A stretch of 64,000 nt of DNA from an uncultured Eubacterium sp. (GTDB taxonomy: Bacteria > Bacillota > Clostridia > Lachnospirales > Lachnospiraceae): the NCBI GenBank assembly GCA_947178105.1, contig CAMWXD010000008.1, positions 32,751-96,750 of the forward strand. The letters are read 5' to 3'. The notes beneath the pieces are model-generated. The model was given only the letters and a program-made list of their open reading frames with translations, was not told the origin of the DNA and did not search any database. The translations under genes were made by a program, and so were the position numbers. Below, piece by piece: positions 46,870 to 54,230 of this stretch. Each line of letters starts with the position of its first letter. Position 1 is the stretch's first letter.

Positions 46870-47715
46870 TTAGCTGACTACCGCCACCATACTGTGCCTT
46901 ACAACGCTGTCCCTGTAAGTATAGCCTTTTTGCAGCTCCTGTGCCACAATACCAGATTCGTATTCTTCGCTTTCCGTCTGCATCACTGCATTGTGCAGGT
47001 TCGGGTCAAATTCCTTGCCGACTGCTTCGATCGGCTTGACGTCCGCTTCCTCCAGCATCGTCATAAGCTGCTTATATATCTTATTCATGCCGTCCACAAA
47101 CGCATCCTCTTTGCTTTCCTCCGGCACGGCTGCAAGCCCTCTTTCAAAATTGTCCACCACCGGCAGCACCTTTTCGATAATGCTCTTTGCCCCGATCTCA
47201 TACATCTGGGCCTTTTCTTTGTCCGTACGCTTACGGAAATTGTCAAATTCCGCCATCTGGCGCTTCACCTGGTCTGTCAGCTCTTCGATTTTTTCATCTT
47301 TTTTATCTTTTTTCTTGTTTTTCTTAAAAAATCCTTTTTTGGACCCTGCTGCTTCGCCGCTTTCCGCCTCGTCCCTGCCTGTATCCCCGTCAGCTCCATC
47401 CGCAGCTTCTTCCTGTGCAGCCTCGGTTTCGTCTTTCCTTGTGCCTGATGGTACATCAGGCGATTCCTGTTCGACGGATTGCGCTGCGTTTTGTTCCATT
47501 TCTTCTTTTTCCATTTCTTTTTTTCGCATTTCTTCTTTCTGCATTTGTTCTTCCTGCATTTCTTCTTTCTGCATTTGTTCCTCGCTTGCCTCGCCTTCGT
47601 TTAACGAATGCTTATTTAATTGATCTTTATTTATTTGATCTTTATTTATTTGATCTTTATTTATTTGATCTTTATTTATTTGATTTTTGCCTGTTTGCCC
47701 CTTCCTGGTTTCCAC
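46870..47715 (-). CDS. grpE: Nucleotide exchange factor GrpE with an extended repeat-rich N-terminus
   Basis: Releases ADP from DnaK. The 281 residues are well above the usual 180-210. The family part starts at about residue 140 (LTDQVKRQMAEFDNFRKRTDKEK) and ends PGY-type with LQKGYTYRDSVVRHSMVAVV. Before it lies a low-complexity extension: five pentapeptides QINKD (about 12-36), a Glu/Met/Gln-rich stretch with EEQMQKEEM repeats (about 45-75) and acidic and lysine-rich segments. Start is GTG at 47715, with AAAGGAG 8 bp upstream. The extension is probably disordered; its role is unknown. Confidence 0.93.
   Translation of the reverse strand: METRKGQTGKNQINKDQINKDQINKDQINKDQLNKHSLNEGEASEEQMQKEEMQEEQMQKEEMRKKEMEKEEMEQNAAQSVEQESPDVPSGTRKDETEAAQEEAADGADGDTGRDEAESGEAAGSKKGFFKKNKKKDKKDEKIEELTDQVKRQMAEFDNFRKRTDKEKAQMYEIGAKSIIEKVLPVVDNFERGLAAVPEESKEDAFVDGMNKIYKQLMTMLEEADVKPIEAVGKEFDPNLHNAVMQTESEEYESGIVAQELQKGYTYRDSVVRHSMVAVVS
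47611..47685. repeat. Five 15-bp tandem repeats within grpE
   Basis: Units of TTTATTTATTTGATC (plus strand) at 47626, 47641, 47656 and 47671, with a diverged unit at 47611. Being 15 bp, they keep the frame and encode QINKD on the minus strand. Copy number may vary between strains by slippage. Confidence 0.95.
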
Positions 47716-47789
47716 GCGTCCAGCTCCTTTCTATTTTAACCATCTGACAGTTTTTCATCCTCATATCGAAATGCTTTTATTCCCCTTGT

Positions 47790-48842
47790 TTACTTTTCGT
47801 CTTTATGGTAAATAATATCCAACTGCTTTTTTAAATTTTTCAAGTTGTTGAGCACCTTTTCGTAGTCCATACGCTTTGGGCCGATAATGCCGATCGTCCC
47901 GGTTACGCCTTCGCCAAGCTCATACGTTGCAGTCACCACGCTGCAATCCTTTACGGTCTTGATCGGGCTCTCATCTCCAATATATACCTGAATCCCTGTC
48001 CCTGGCTCGCGCTCTCCCAGCTTATCTGTAATCATATCGGCAAGCACCTGCTTTTCTTCAAAGGCAGAAATAAACTCACTCGCCTTTTCTGAATTGCTCA
48101 GCTCTGGATATTTGAAAATATTGGTCGCGCCGCTCGTATAGATCTGCAAGTCCTCGTCATCTCCGACCGCCTCTGCCACAGCGTCCAGCACATCCCCGAC
48201 AATCCTGCTGTGGCTGCCTGCCTGGTCTTTCAATGCTGTAATGGTGCCTAGGTTGATCTGCTCGATCGACAGCCCGTTCAGGCTTGTATTGAGCAGAATA
48301 TTCAGCTTTAACAACTGCTCGTCGTTCAGCGCTTCCTCCAGCCCGATCATTTTATTTTTCACAATATTCCCTTCCAGCACAATCACACATAACAACTGGC
48401 ATTCATCTACCTTGGAAAGCTGGATAAACTTTAATTTGTTGCGATGACAGCGCGGCCCGGTGATCATCGCCGCATATTCGGTATTATTCGCAAGCAGCTT
48501 TGCGACATTTTTTAATACCTGCTCCATCTTTTCGGTATGCTCTATGACAAAGCTCTGCATTTCGCTGATCTCCTGATTCTTTTCCGTAATCAGGTTATCC
48601 ACATAAAACCGGTAGCCCTTATCCGAAGGAATCCGCCCTGCCGACGTATGCGGCTGGAGGATATACCCAAGCTCCTCCAAATCTGACATCTCATTACGGA
48701 TCGTCGCGGAACTCAAATGCAGGTCTGTGTACTTCGAAATCGTCCTCGAACCGACCGGCTCACCTGTATCCAGGTAATTCTTTATAATGGCTTTTAAGAT
48801 CTTGGTCTTTCTTTCATCAAGCCCTTCCATAATAAAGTACAC
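47790..48842 (-). CDS. hrcA: Heat-shock repressor HrcA
   Basis: Represses class I heat-shock genes by binding CIRCE and is kept active by chaperonins. The 350 residues have an N-terminal winged helix (ERKTKILKAIIKNYLDTGEPVGSRTISKYTDLHLSSATIRNEMSDLEELGYI, then SAGRIPSDKGYRFYVD) and a GAF-like C-terminal part. First gene of the operon. The GTG at 48842 has AAAGG upstream; the ATG four codons later is an alternative. Confidence 0.95.
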   Translation of the reverse strand: MYFIMEGLDERKTKILKAIIKNYLDTGEPVGSRTISKYTDLHLSSATIRNEMSDLEELGYILQPHTSAGRIPSDKGYRFYVDNLITEKNQEISEMQSFVIEHTEKMEQVLKNVAKLLANNTEYAAMITGPRCHRNKLKFIQLSKVDECQLLCVIVLEGNIVKNKMIGLEEALNDEQLLKLNILLNTSLNGLSIEQINLGTITALKDQAGSHSRIVGDVLDAVAEAVGDDEDLQIYTSGATNIFKYPELSNSEKASEFISAFEEKQVLADMITDKLGEREPGTGIQVYIGDESPIKTVKDCSVVTATYELGEGVTGTIGIIGPKRMDYEKVLNNLKNLKKQLDIIYHKDEK

Positions 48843-48941
48843 TCACAGCCTTTCTAACATTTTTCCCGCAAAGCAGCGTAAAATGCAGCCTGCCGTAACC
48901 CGCCTGCTCCCGCTGCCCGCATGGGGTTCGATTTACTGTTG

Positions 48942-48968
48942 TTAGCACTCAGTTAATTAGAGTGCTAA
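48942..48968 (-). promoter_or_regulatory. CIRCE operator
   Basis: Perfect consensus: TTAGCACTC (48942-48950), 9-base spacer, GAGTGCTAA (48960-48968). It sits between the sigma-A promoter and hrcA and is the binding site of HrcA. Confidence 0.98.
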
Positions 48969-48981
48969 TATCGATATGATT

Positions 48982-49010
48982 AAGATAACACTCCGCATTT
49001 TCTTTGTCAA
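48982..49010 (-). promoter_or_regulatory. Promoter of the hrcA operon
   Basis: On the minus strand TTGACA (49005-49010), 17-bp spacer, TATCTT (48982-48987). The CIRCE element starts 13 bp downstream, over the transcription start region. The rest of 48843-49281 holds the CIRCE site, a tRNA terminator and no credible gene. Confidence 0.85.
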
Positions 49011-49185
49011 CATGTTTTTTCATTTTCTTTGAAATATTTTGTAAAGATTTTATAAACTGGGGCTGATTTAGTGATAAACGCCTTAGAATAGTTTCTTTCT
49101 CATGTTTAGATTTTTTCAGATTCAGTTTCGCCTTCCTGTTTTGTTTTTCTCCTGGATTTTTATATTCCCCGTTCAGGAAAAACAA

Positions 49186-49211
49186 AAAGGGAAACAATAT
49201 CGTCTCCCTTT
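49186..49211 (-). terminator. Terminator downstream of tRNA-Ala
   Basis: AAAGGGA (49186-49192) pairs with TCCCTTT (49205-49211), followed on the minus strand by TTGTTTTTC. Confidence 0.7.
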
Positions 49212-49281
49212 CCTTACAATATCTTCAGCTTTTTTATGAACCAGGCATTTCTGACAAACACTTTCATTTACAAGCAAAGAA

Positions 49282-49354
49282 TGGAGCATACGGGATTCGA
49301 ACCCGTGGCCTTAACAATGCGAATGTTACGCGCTCCCAACTGCGCTAATGCCCC
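49282..49354 (-). tRNA. tRNA-Ala (anticodon CGC)
   Basis: A 73-base cloverleaf on the minus strand: acceptor GGGGCAT/ATGCTCC with the alanine identity pair G3-U70, D-arm GCGC/GCGC, and anticodon stem TAACA/TGTTA around TTCGCAT (anticodon CGC). T-arm is ACGGG/CCCGT, discriminator A, no encoded CCA. Reads GCG. Confidence 0.95.
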
Positions 49355-49362
49355 ATACATCC

Positions 49363-49390
49363 AGTATAACATATATTGAAAAGTTTTCAA
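49363..49390 (-). promoter_or_regulatory. Promoter of tRNA-Ala
   Basis: On the minus strand TTGAAA (49385-49390), 16-bp spacer, TATACT (49363-49368), directly before the tRNA. Confidence 0.6.
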
Positions 49391-49444
49391 TACCTGAATG
49401 TAATTTTTTGCAGTTTTTTAATGATTCCATTTTGAATGCCTTCG

Positions 49445-51265
49445 CTAATCCTGCTCATTTGTATACCTCTGCGGAAACCGCATTTCACGGATATACAGAT
49501 CCTGAAAATCAGGATCGCTTTCCAGCCGGATGCTCCGGTTTTTGCTGCGGATGTTCTCTAGCTCTGCGGCGCACGCCTGGTCAGTAAAAAACGCGACCGC
49601 CCCTTTCAGGCTCGTATTGCCCACCGCAACGATCCGCTCCTTCCATCCTGGCGGAAACAGGCCAATCGAAACCGCCGTATCTGCCGACAGGCTGTACCCA
49701 AAGCCTCCTGCCAGGTAAATGCGGCTGATCTGCGCCCTCCCTGGCTTTTGAAATTCCCGGTGATACCTTTGATACAATATCTCAATCCCTGACCGGATTG
49801 CCGCCTTCGCCATCTGTATCTCACGGATATCCGACTGTGTCAGAAAAATGCCGCTTCCATCCTCACGCCTGGCAAGCATCATACCCTTTTCAAATAGCTG
49901 CGGCGCGAGCAGCCCGTCCGCATCCATCAGCCCCTCTGAAAGCAGTGCCGAGACAGCCTCCATCGCCCCGGTACCGCAGACGCCGCATGGCTTTTTGCGT
50001 CCGATTGTCTGTATGCGGACTCTGTGGTACAAATACGACACCTTGCAGATCGCGCCTGGGATCCCCGGCACTCCGCAGCTTAGGCGGGCGCCTTCAAACG
50101 CAGGCCCTGCCGCAGTAGACGTCGTGACATATCCGTCCCGGCTTCCAAACGCCATCTCTCCATTTGTCCCAAGATCGATAAAAAACGCCGGTGCATCCTT
50201 GCCCGTCTGCCAAAACCCGCTGCTGTAAAAGCCCGCTGTAATGTCCGCCCCTACAAATGCACTGATTCCCGGCAGCAGATAAACAAGGCTGCCGCTGCAC
50301 CCTTCTGTCGGCGCAAACAGGCTGTCGTAGGGAAGGCATTCTTGTTCCAGGCTCACTGGCGTAAACGGTGCCTGTCCGAGCTTTTCGCACGAATACCCCC
50401 GCAGCAGGTGCAGCATCGTCGTATTGCCCGCAACCGCGATGCCTGTAACCTGTACCGCTTTGCCGCTTCCTTCCAGCAGCGCCAAAAACAGCTCTTGCAG
50501 CCCACGGCAGATACATACGCGCAGTTGCTCCCGCATCCCTTCGTTCGACGCCTGTATCCTTGAAATCACATCTGCGCCATACGCCCTTTGCGGATTCACC
50601 GCAGACGCCTGCGCCAGCAGCTTTCCCTGCGCATCCAGCAAAACAGCCGCCAGCGTCGTGCTGCCAAGGTCTACCGCGATCCTGCATCCGCGCAGCCGTT
50701 CTATCCGCATTTGCCCATATGGCGCCGAACTTCCTGCCTGTACGCTCGCTGCATTGCCTTTTCTCTGTCCGCTCGCTGACTGCGCCGCATTGCCTTTTCC
50801 CTGTCCATTCGCTGCCTGCGCCGCATTGCCTTTTCCCTGTCCATTCCCTGACTGCGCCGCATTGCCTTTTCTCTGCCCGCTCGCTGCTTCCTTCCATCCT
50901 GTGCCTGCCTGCGCCTGCCCAATGCCGAGCGTCTGGATATGCGTGTACCCGCTGCCTATCTGAATCGAAAGGTCGCCATAAATATGCGCCTTACATGCCA
51001 GGCGATACCCGGACAGCAGCTCCTGTTCTGTAAAAAATTGCCGCTCCTGCTCTGTGACAGGCACATATCCCTCTATGACCTGCACCCGGCATTTTCCGCA
51101 AATCCCTTTCCCGCTGCATACCGCATCCACCGGGATCTGATGCATCCTTAAAACATCCAGCAGGTTCGCGCCTTCCTTTGCCGCCACCCTGCCTATTTTT
51201 TTCTTGTCTATATAACACAAAACCTCATATAAAATATGCCCAACCCCTTTCTGATCTTGTTTCAT
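49445..51265 (-). CDS. RACo-like ASKHA protein with an N-terminal 2Fe-2S domain (DUF4445)
   Basis: A 606-residue relative of RACo, the ATP-dependent reductive activator of corrinoid proteins. An N-terminal plant-type ferredoxin domain has CSGKGICGKCRV and a fourth cysteine in YRLACKA. A linker with four 12-residue repeats (GQGKGNAAQ.. type, about residues 127-172) follows. The C-terminal ASKHA domain has IAVDLGSTTLAAVLLD and IDLGTNGEMAFGS. Family members rescue Co(II) corrinoids for methyltransferases, but no corrinoid protein or methyltransferase is adjacent. The only start, at 51265, has AGGA very close. Electron donor and partner are unknown. Confidence 0.87.
   Translation of the reverse strand: MKQDQKGVGHILYEVLCYIDKKKIGRVAAKEGANLLDVLRMHQIPVDAVCSGKGICGKCRVQVIEGYVPVTEQERQFFTEQELLSGYRLACKAHIYGDLSIQIGSGYTHIQTLGIGQAQAGTGWKEAASGQRKGNAAQSGNGQGKGNAAQAANGQGKGNAAQSASGQRKGNAASVQAGSSAPYGQMRIERLRGCRIAVDLGSTTLAAVLLDAQGKLLAQASAVNPQRAYGADVISRIQASNEGMREQLRVCICRGLQELFLALLEGSGKAVQVTGIAVAGNTTMLHLLRGYSCEKLGQAPFTPVSLEQECLPYDSLFAPTEGCSGSLVYLLPGISAFVGADITAGFYSSGFWQTGKDAPAFFIDLGTNGEMAFGSRDGYVTTSTAAGPAFEGARLSCGVPGIPGAICKVSYLYHRVRIQTIGRKKPCGVCGTGAMEAVSALLSEGLMDADGLLAPQLFEKGMMLARREDGSGIFLTQSDIREIQMAKAAIRSGIEILYQRYHREFQKPGRAQISRIYLAGGFGYSLSADTAVSIGLFPPGWKERIVAVGNTSLKGAVAFFTDQACAAELENIRSKNRSIRLESDPDFQDLYIREMRFPQRYTNEQD
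50751..50886. repeat. 36-bp tandem repeats in the linker of the RACo-like gene
   Basis: Three full units (50751-50786, 50787-50822, 50823-50858) and a partial fourth (50859-50886), each starting GCATTGCCTTTT on the plus strand. The length keeps the frame and encodes a 12-residue Gly/Gln/Asn/Lys-rich unit. Confidence 0.93.
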
Positions 51266-51269
51266 CTTT

Positions 51270-51389
51270 CCTGATCTTTTCTTCCTTGTCCTGATCTTTT
51301 CTTCTTTGTCCTGGCCTTTTCTTCCTTGTCCTGATCTTTTCTTCCTTGTCCTTCTCTTTCCTGATCTTTTCTTCCTTGTCCTGATCTTT
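51270..51389. repeat. 20-bp tandem repeats just upstream of the RACo-like gene
   Basis: Units of CCTGATCTTTTCTTCCTTGT begin at 51270, 51290, 51310, 51330 and 51360, with a half unit between the last two and a decayed unit at 51380. On the minus strand each is a purine-rich segment with AAGGA and CAGGA. The 290-bp gap between the serpin and RACo-like genes holds only this array and the serpin terminator. Confidence 0.92.
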
Positions 51390-51470
51390 CTTGCCCTGCC
51401 TTATCATGCCCTTGTTACTTCGTTATCATTCCGCTGTATGTTTGATTTTACATCCGCCAAAAAGAGAAAA

Positions 51471-51547
51471 AGCCTTATTGGTTTCAGCGTATGCCTGAAA
51501 ACGCATCCCTGCAATTCTCAAATACGCCCTATAAAACCAATAAGGCT
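51471..51547 (-). terminator. Terminator of the serpin gene
   Basis: A perfect 14-bp stem (51471-51484 with 51534-51547) closes a 49-base loop that contains a small inner hairpin. On the minus strand it is followed by TTTTCTCTTTTT. Confidence 0.8.
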
Positions 51548-51557
51548 CCTGCAACCG

Positions 51558-52787
51558 TTATGGCTGGTCTACAATCCCCATAAATACCGGAGCACCAGAC
51601 TCCATATCCATAATCATATACATAAACGAGCGGTCAAAATACACAACTGGCTTATCCGGCATATATGCCGTCCCGGTAGCAACCGCCCCGATTGTCGCAG
51701 CAGCCGCTTCCGTACCTTCCTCTGCGACGGAAATCACCGCTTCCTGCAATACAAGGCTAAGGTACAGGTTTTCCTCGTCCGCAGACTTGCCAAGCAGCGT
51801 CAAATCTGCCTTTTTCTCATCAAACACTTTTTTAATGCCCATTTTTTTCAGGCTGTCGTTTAAATTCATCCTGCACCGTACCTCAAACTTCGGAAGCGCC
51901 AGCTCTACCTCTTTCGTTTGCCTGCCCGCGATCAGCGCCGCCAGTTTTTGCGCGCTATAAGACGCATACCAATCCCGGATCGACGTTTCCCCGACCGGCT
52001 TAACTGCTACAAAAGCAAACTGGCTGTCCTTATACGGCAGTACAACCCCTTGCGCATCTTTATTATGAAAATAACCGCACGAACGGATGGACGCATGCAT
52101 CATATCAACCTCCGCATTCGTCCCGTGGTCCAGCCGGAAATTGCTCTTGCTGGTAAACGCTCCCACAAACTGCTGCTGCCAGTCCGCATGGAAATACAAT
52201 GCATTGAGCAGCGCAAGCCTTGTCTCTTTTTCCAGCTTTTTATCCAAAAGCTTTGGAATCAGCTCGTTTGTACGGCCGCTGACCCATTTGTTAATCTTTT
52301 CTTTTGCAGCGTTCGTATCAAGATTTACCTCGTATACATCCGCCTGGAATTGTGTTTTTATCGTATCAAGCCATTTCTTTTTCGCTGTAAACTGCTTATC
52401 CATCCATGCGGAATTCGCGATTGTAAGCTGTACCCCTTCCTCGTTCTGCGGAAGTGTATCCATCAGGCTTTTTGACAGTGCCAGCGTATCGCTGCCAAGG
52501 ACATTTTCAAACTCTTTTTTCGTCGTGCCTTTCGCGCCGTTTGCCACCATGCTTAATGCCACATACGCAGATACCGGAGACAGAACCGGATTCGTTTCTT
52601 CTAAATACTGCCCCATCAGCTCATAGCCGAATTGCTGCACCTGCTGCATGGCGTCTGCCGTTTCCTGCTCCTTTGCCTGCACCATAAGGCGGCTGTTCCC
52701 CGCCTCCTGCTGCCATGCCCCGATCCCTGCAAATGCAGCGGACGCGGCCGCCAATGCCAGTACAAAGCTTACCACTCTTTTCTTCAT
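51558..52787 (-). CDS. Secreted serpin (serine protease inhibitor)
   Basis: A 409-residue serpin. The signal peptide MKKRVVSFVLALAAASAAFA is followed by a likely cleavage before GIGAW; there is no lipobox. Serpin motifs include NPVLSPVSAYVALSMVANGAKGTT, ALYFHADWQQQF and the end FDRSFMYMIMDMESGAPVFMGIVDQP. The reactive loop has a canonical inhibitory hinge, EEGTEAAAATIG (about 350-361), then AVATGTAYMPDKP. By alignment the P1 area is Gly/Thr/Ala, which suggests elastase-like targets; this is inference. It follows hemC by 42 bp and ends in a strong terminator, so it may be the last gene of the tetrapyrrole run. Confidence 0.93.
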   Translation of the reverse strand: MKKRVVSFVLALAAASAAFAGIGAWQQEAGNSRLMVQAKEQETADAMQQVQQFGYELMGQYLEETNPVLSPVSAYVALSMVANGAKGTTKKEFENVLGSDTLALSKSLMDTLPQNEEGVQLTIANSAWMDKQFTAKKKWLDTIKTQFQADVYEVNLDTNAAKEKINKWVSGRTNELIPKLLDKKLEKETRLALLNALYFHADWQQQFVGAFTSKSNFRLDHGTNAEVDMMHASIRSCGYFHNKDAQGVVLPYKDSQFAFVAVKPVGETSIRDWYASYSAQKLAALIAGRQTKEVELALPKFEVRCRMNLNDSLKKMGIKKVFDEKKADLTLLGKSADEENLYLSLVLQEAVISVAEEGTEAAAATIGAVATGTAYMPDKPVVYFDRSFMYMIMDMESGAPVFMGIVDQP

Positions 52788-52829
52788 AATATTGAATTCT
52801 CCTTTCTAAACGAAACTTTCTGAACTAAG

Positions 52830-53702
52830 TCAGGTCGATACAGAAATCATACGCGCCAGCTCCGCTCCCAGCTCCTCCGCTTTGTGCCTGTGCGCAGTAA
52901 GAGACTCCCTGCGCACGCTGCCGTGACCTGACACCACAAGCCCCGTCAGTGTCAGCGTATCCGCCTGGATGTCCGCGTATGCCGCCACAGGGGCGGAGCA
53001 GCCGCCTCCCAGGGTACGGATAAAGCTGCGTTCCGCCAATGCCTGCCATCTGGCATCTTCGTCGCAAAAATCTTTCAAAAGACTTTTATCAAAATCTTTT
53101 CTGCCCTGTACCGCCAGTATGCCCTGTCCCGCAGCCGGCACCATCTCTGATACCGAAAACAGGCGGCTGATACGGTGCGCGAGCCCAAGCCGCAATAGCC
53201 CGGCAGCAGCCAGCACAAGCGCGCCATATTCCCCATTGTCTAATTTTTGCAGCCTTGTGAGCACATTTCCTCTGACTGGCTTCACCGTACAGCCCTCAAA
53301 CAACTCGGCAAGCTGGGCGGCACGCCTTGGGCTGGAGGTTCCGATCGGGGCATGGATGCCAGATTGACGGACAGGCAGGACAAGCGCATCCTGCGGAACT
53401 TCCCTGCGCGAATAGCCAAGCACCGGGAATTCCTTTGGCACCTCCATCGGCAGGTCTTTCAGAGAATGGACGGACAGATCGGTACGCCCCTGCGCAAGCG
53501 CCTGGTCAAGCTCCTTTACAAACAGCCCTTTGCCCCCGATCTCATCCAGCCTGCGGTCTAAAACCCTGTCTCCTTCTGTTTTCATTTTGATAAGCACGAC
53601 CTCGCAATCCGGGCGGCGCGCTGTGATCGACTGTCTTAACAGCTCCGCCTGTGCTACGGCAAGCGCGCTCTCCCTCGTCCCGATCCGTATGATTTGTCCC
53701 AT
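52830..53702 (-). CDS. hemC: Porphobilinogen deaminase
   Basis: Joins four porphobilinogens into hydroxymethylbilane. The 290 residues begin IIRIGTRESALAVAQAELL and include RLDEIGGKGLFVKELDQAL, the catalytic-aspartate region HSLKDLPME and the cofactor-binding cysteine in RTLGGGCSAPVAAYA (about residue 235). It is 11 bp after the Met8-like gene. Uroporphyrinogen synthase and hemB/hemL do not follow here, which is unusual for clostridial clusters. Confidence 0.95.
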   Translation of the reverse strand: MGQIIRIGTRESALAVAQAELLRQSITARRPDCEVVLIKMKTEGDRVLDRRLDEIGGKGLFVKELDQALAQGRTDLSVHSLKDLPMEVPKEFPVLGYSRREVPQDALVLPVRQSGIHAPIGTSSPRRAAQLAELFEGCTVKPVRGNVLTRLQKLDNGEYGALVLAAAGLLRLGLAHRISRLFSVSEMVPAAGQGILAVQGRKDFDKSLLKDFCDEDARWQALAERSFIRTLGGGCSAPVAAYADIQADTLTLTGLVVSGHGSVRRESLTAHRHKAEELGAELARMISVST

Positions 53703-53713
53703 CCTGCCCTCCG

Positions 53714-54199
53714 TTATATTCCCTCTGCCAGATCATCCAGGCTGCGCAGCCTTTCACAAAACCGGGCTGTCTTTTTATGGTTCCCTTCCGTACTCGTTAC
53801 ACCGATTACAAGCTGCTCCCGCTCGACCAGCGCTGGAAAATAAAAATCACACTGTGTACAGTCCGAAGCATTGTTCACCGGGATCTCCTTTTTGCGGCAT
53901 TCCATATAGATCTTTGCATTAGCGCGCCTGTCATTGGTTGCTGCCAGCACAAAATCCGCGTTTTCCTTTTGGATTTCACCCGGACAGTAACGGCGTTTTT
54001 GGCATGATAGCTGCCCCTGGCTGCCCTGGCGTACATACAGCTCCTGCATATGGATCCCGATTTCAGGCGCTATAACTGTCACAACCGCCCCAAAGCGCAG
54101 CAATCCGCCCACCCTGCGCGCTGCGATCTTCCCAGCTCCAAAGACAACAAATTTTTTCCCGGACAGGTTTACAAATAACGGAAAATATGCCGGCATCAC
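53714..54199 (-). CDS. Precorrin-2 dehydrogenase (Met8/SirC-like)
   Basis: NAD-dependent enzyme that oxidises precorrin-2 to sirohydrochlorin; some relatives also insert iron or cobalt. The 161 residues have AYFPLFVNLSGKKFVVFGAGKIAARRVGGLLRFGAVVTVIAPE (Rossmann motif, about 5-45), the FVLAATNDRRAN segment and NNASDCTQCDFYFPALVEREQLVIGVTSTEGN. It lacks the extra C-terminal domain of CysG and part of the helical tail of Met8. It sits between hemA and hemC, pointing to siroheme/corrin synthesis. Confidence 0.9.
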   Translation of the reverse strand: MMPAYFPLFVNLSGKKFVVFGAGKIAARRVGGLLRFGAVVTVIAPEIGIHMQELYVRQGSQGQLSCQKRRYCPGEIQKENADFVLAATNDRRANAKIYMECRKKEIPVNNASDCTQCDFYFPALVEREQLVIGVTSTEGNHKKTARFCERLRSLDDLAEGI

Positions 54200-54230
54200 A
54201 AACCTCCATCAAAGCTTTTCTCTAATTCTG

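Noticed and set aside
48949..49197. An 82-residue reading frame on the minus strand upstream of hrcA
   Set aside because: It covers the CIRCE element and the sigma-A promoter of the heat-shock operon, has no ribosome site and no family features.
51270..51389. A CRISPR array
   Set aside because: The 20-bp units are directly adjacent with no unique spacers, and no cas genes are present.
51225..51407. A 60-residue lysine/glutamate-rich frame upstream of the RACo-like gene
   Set aside because: It is a product of the 20-bp repeats, whose length shifts the frame at each unit; there is no sign of coding selection.
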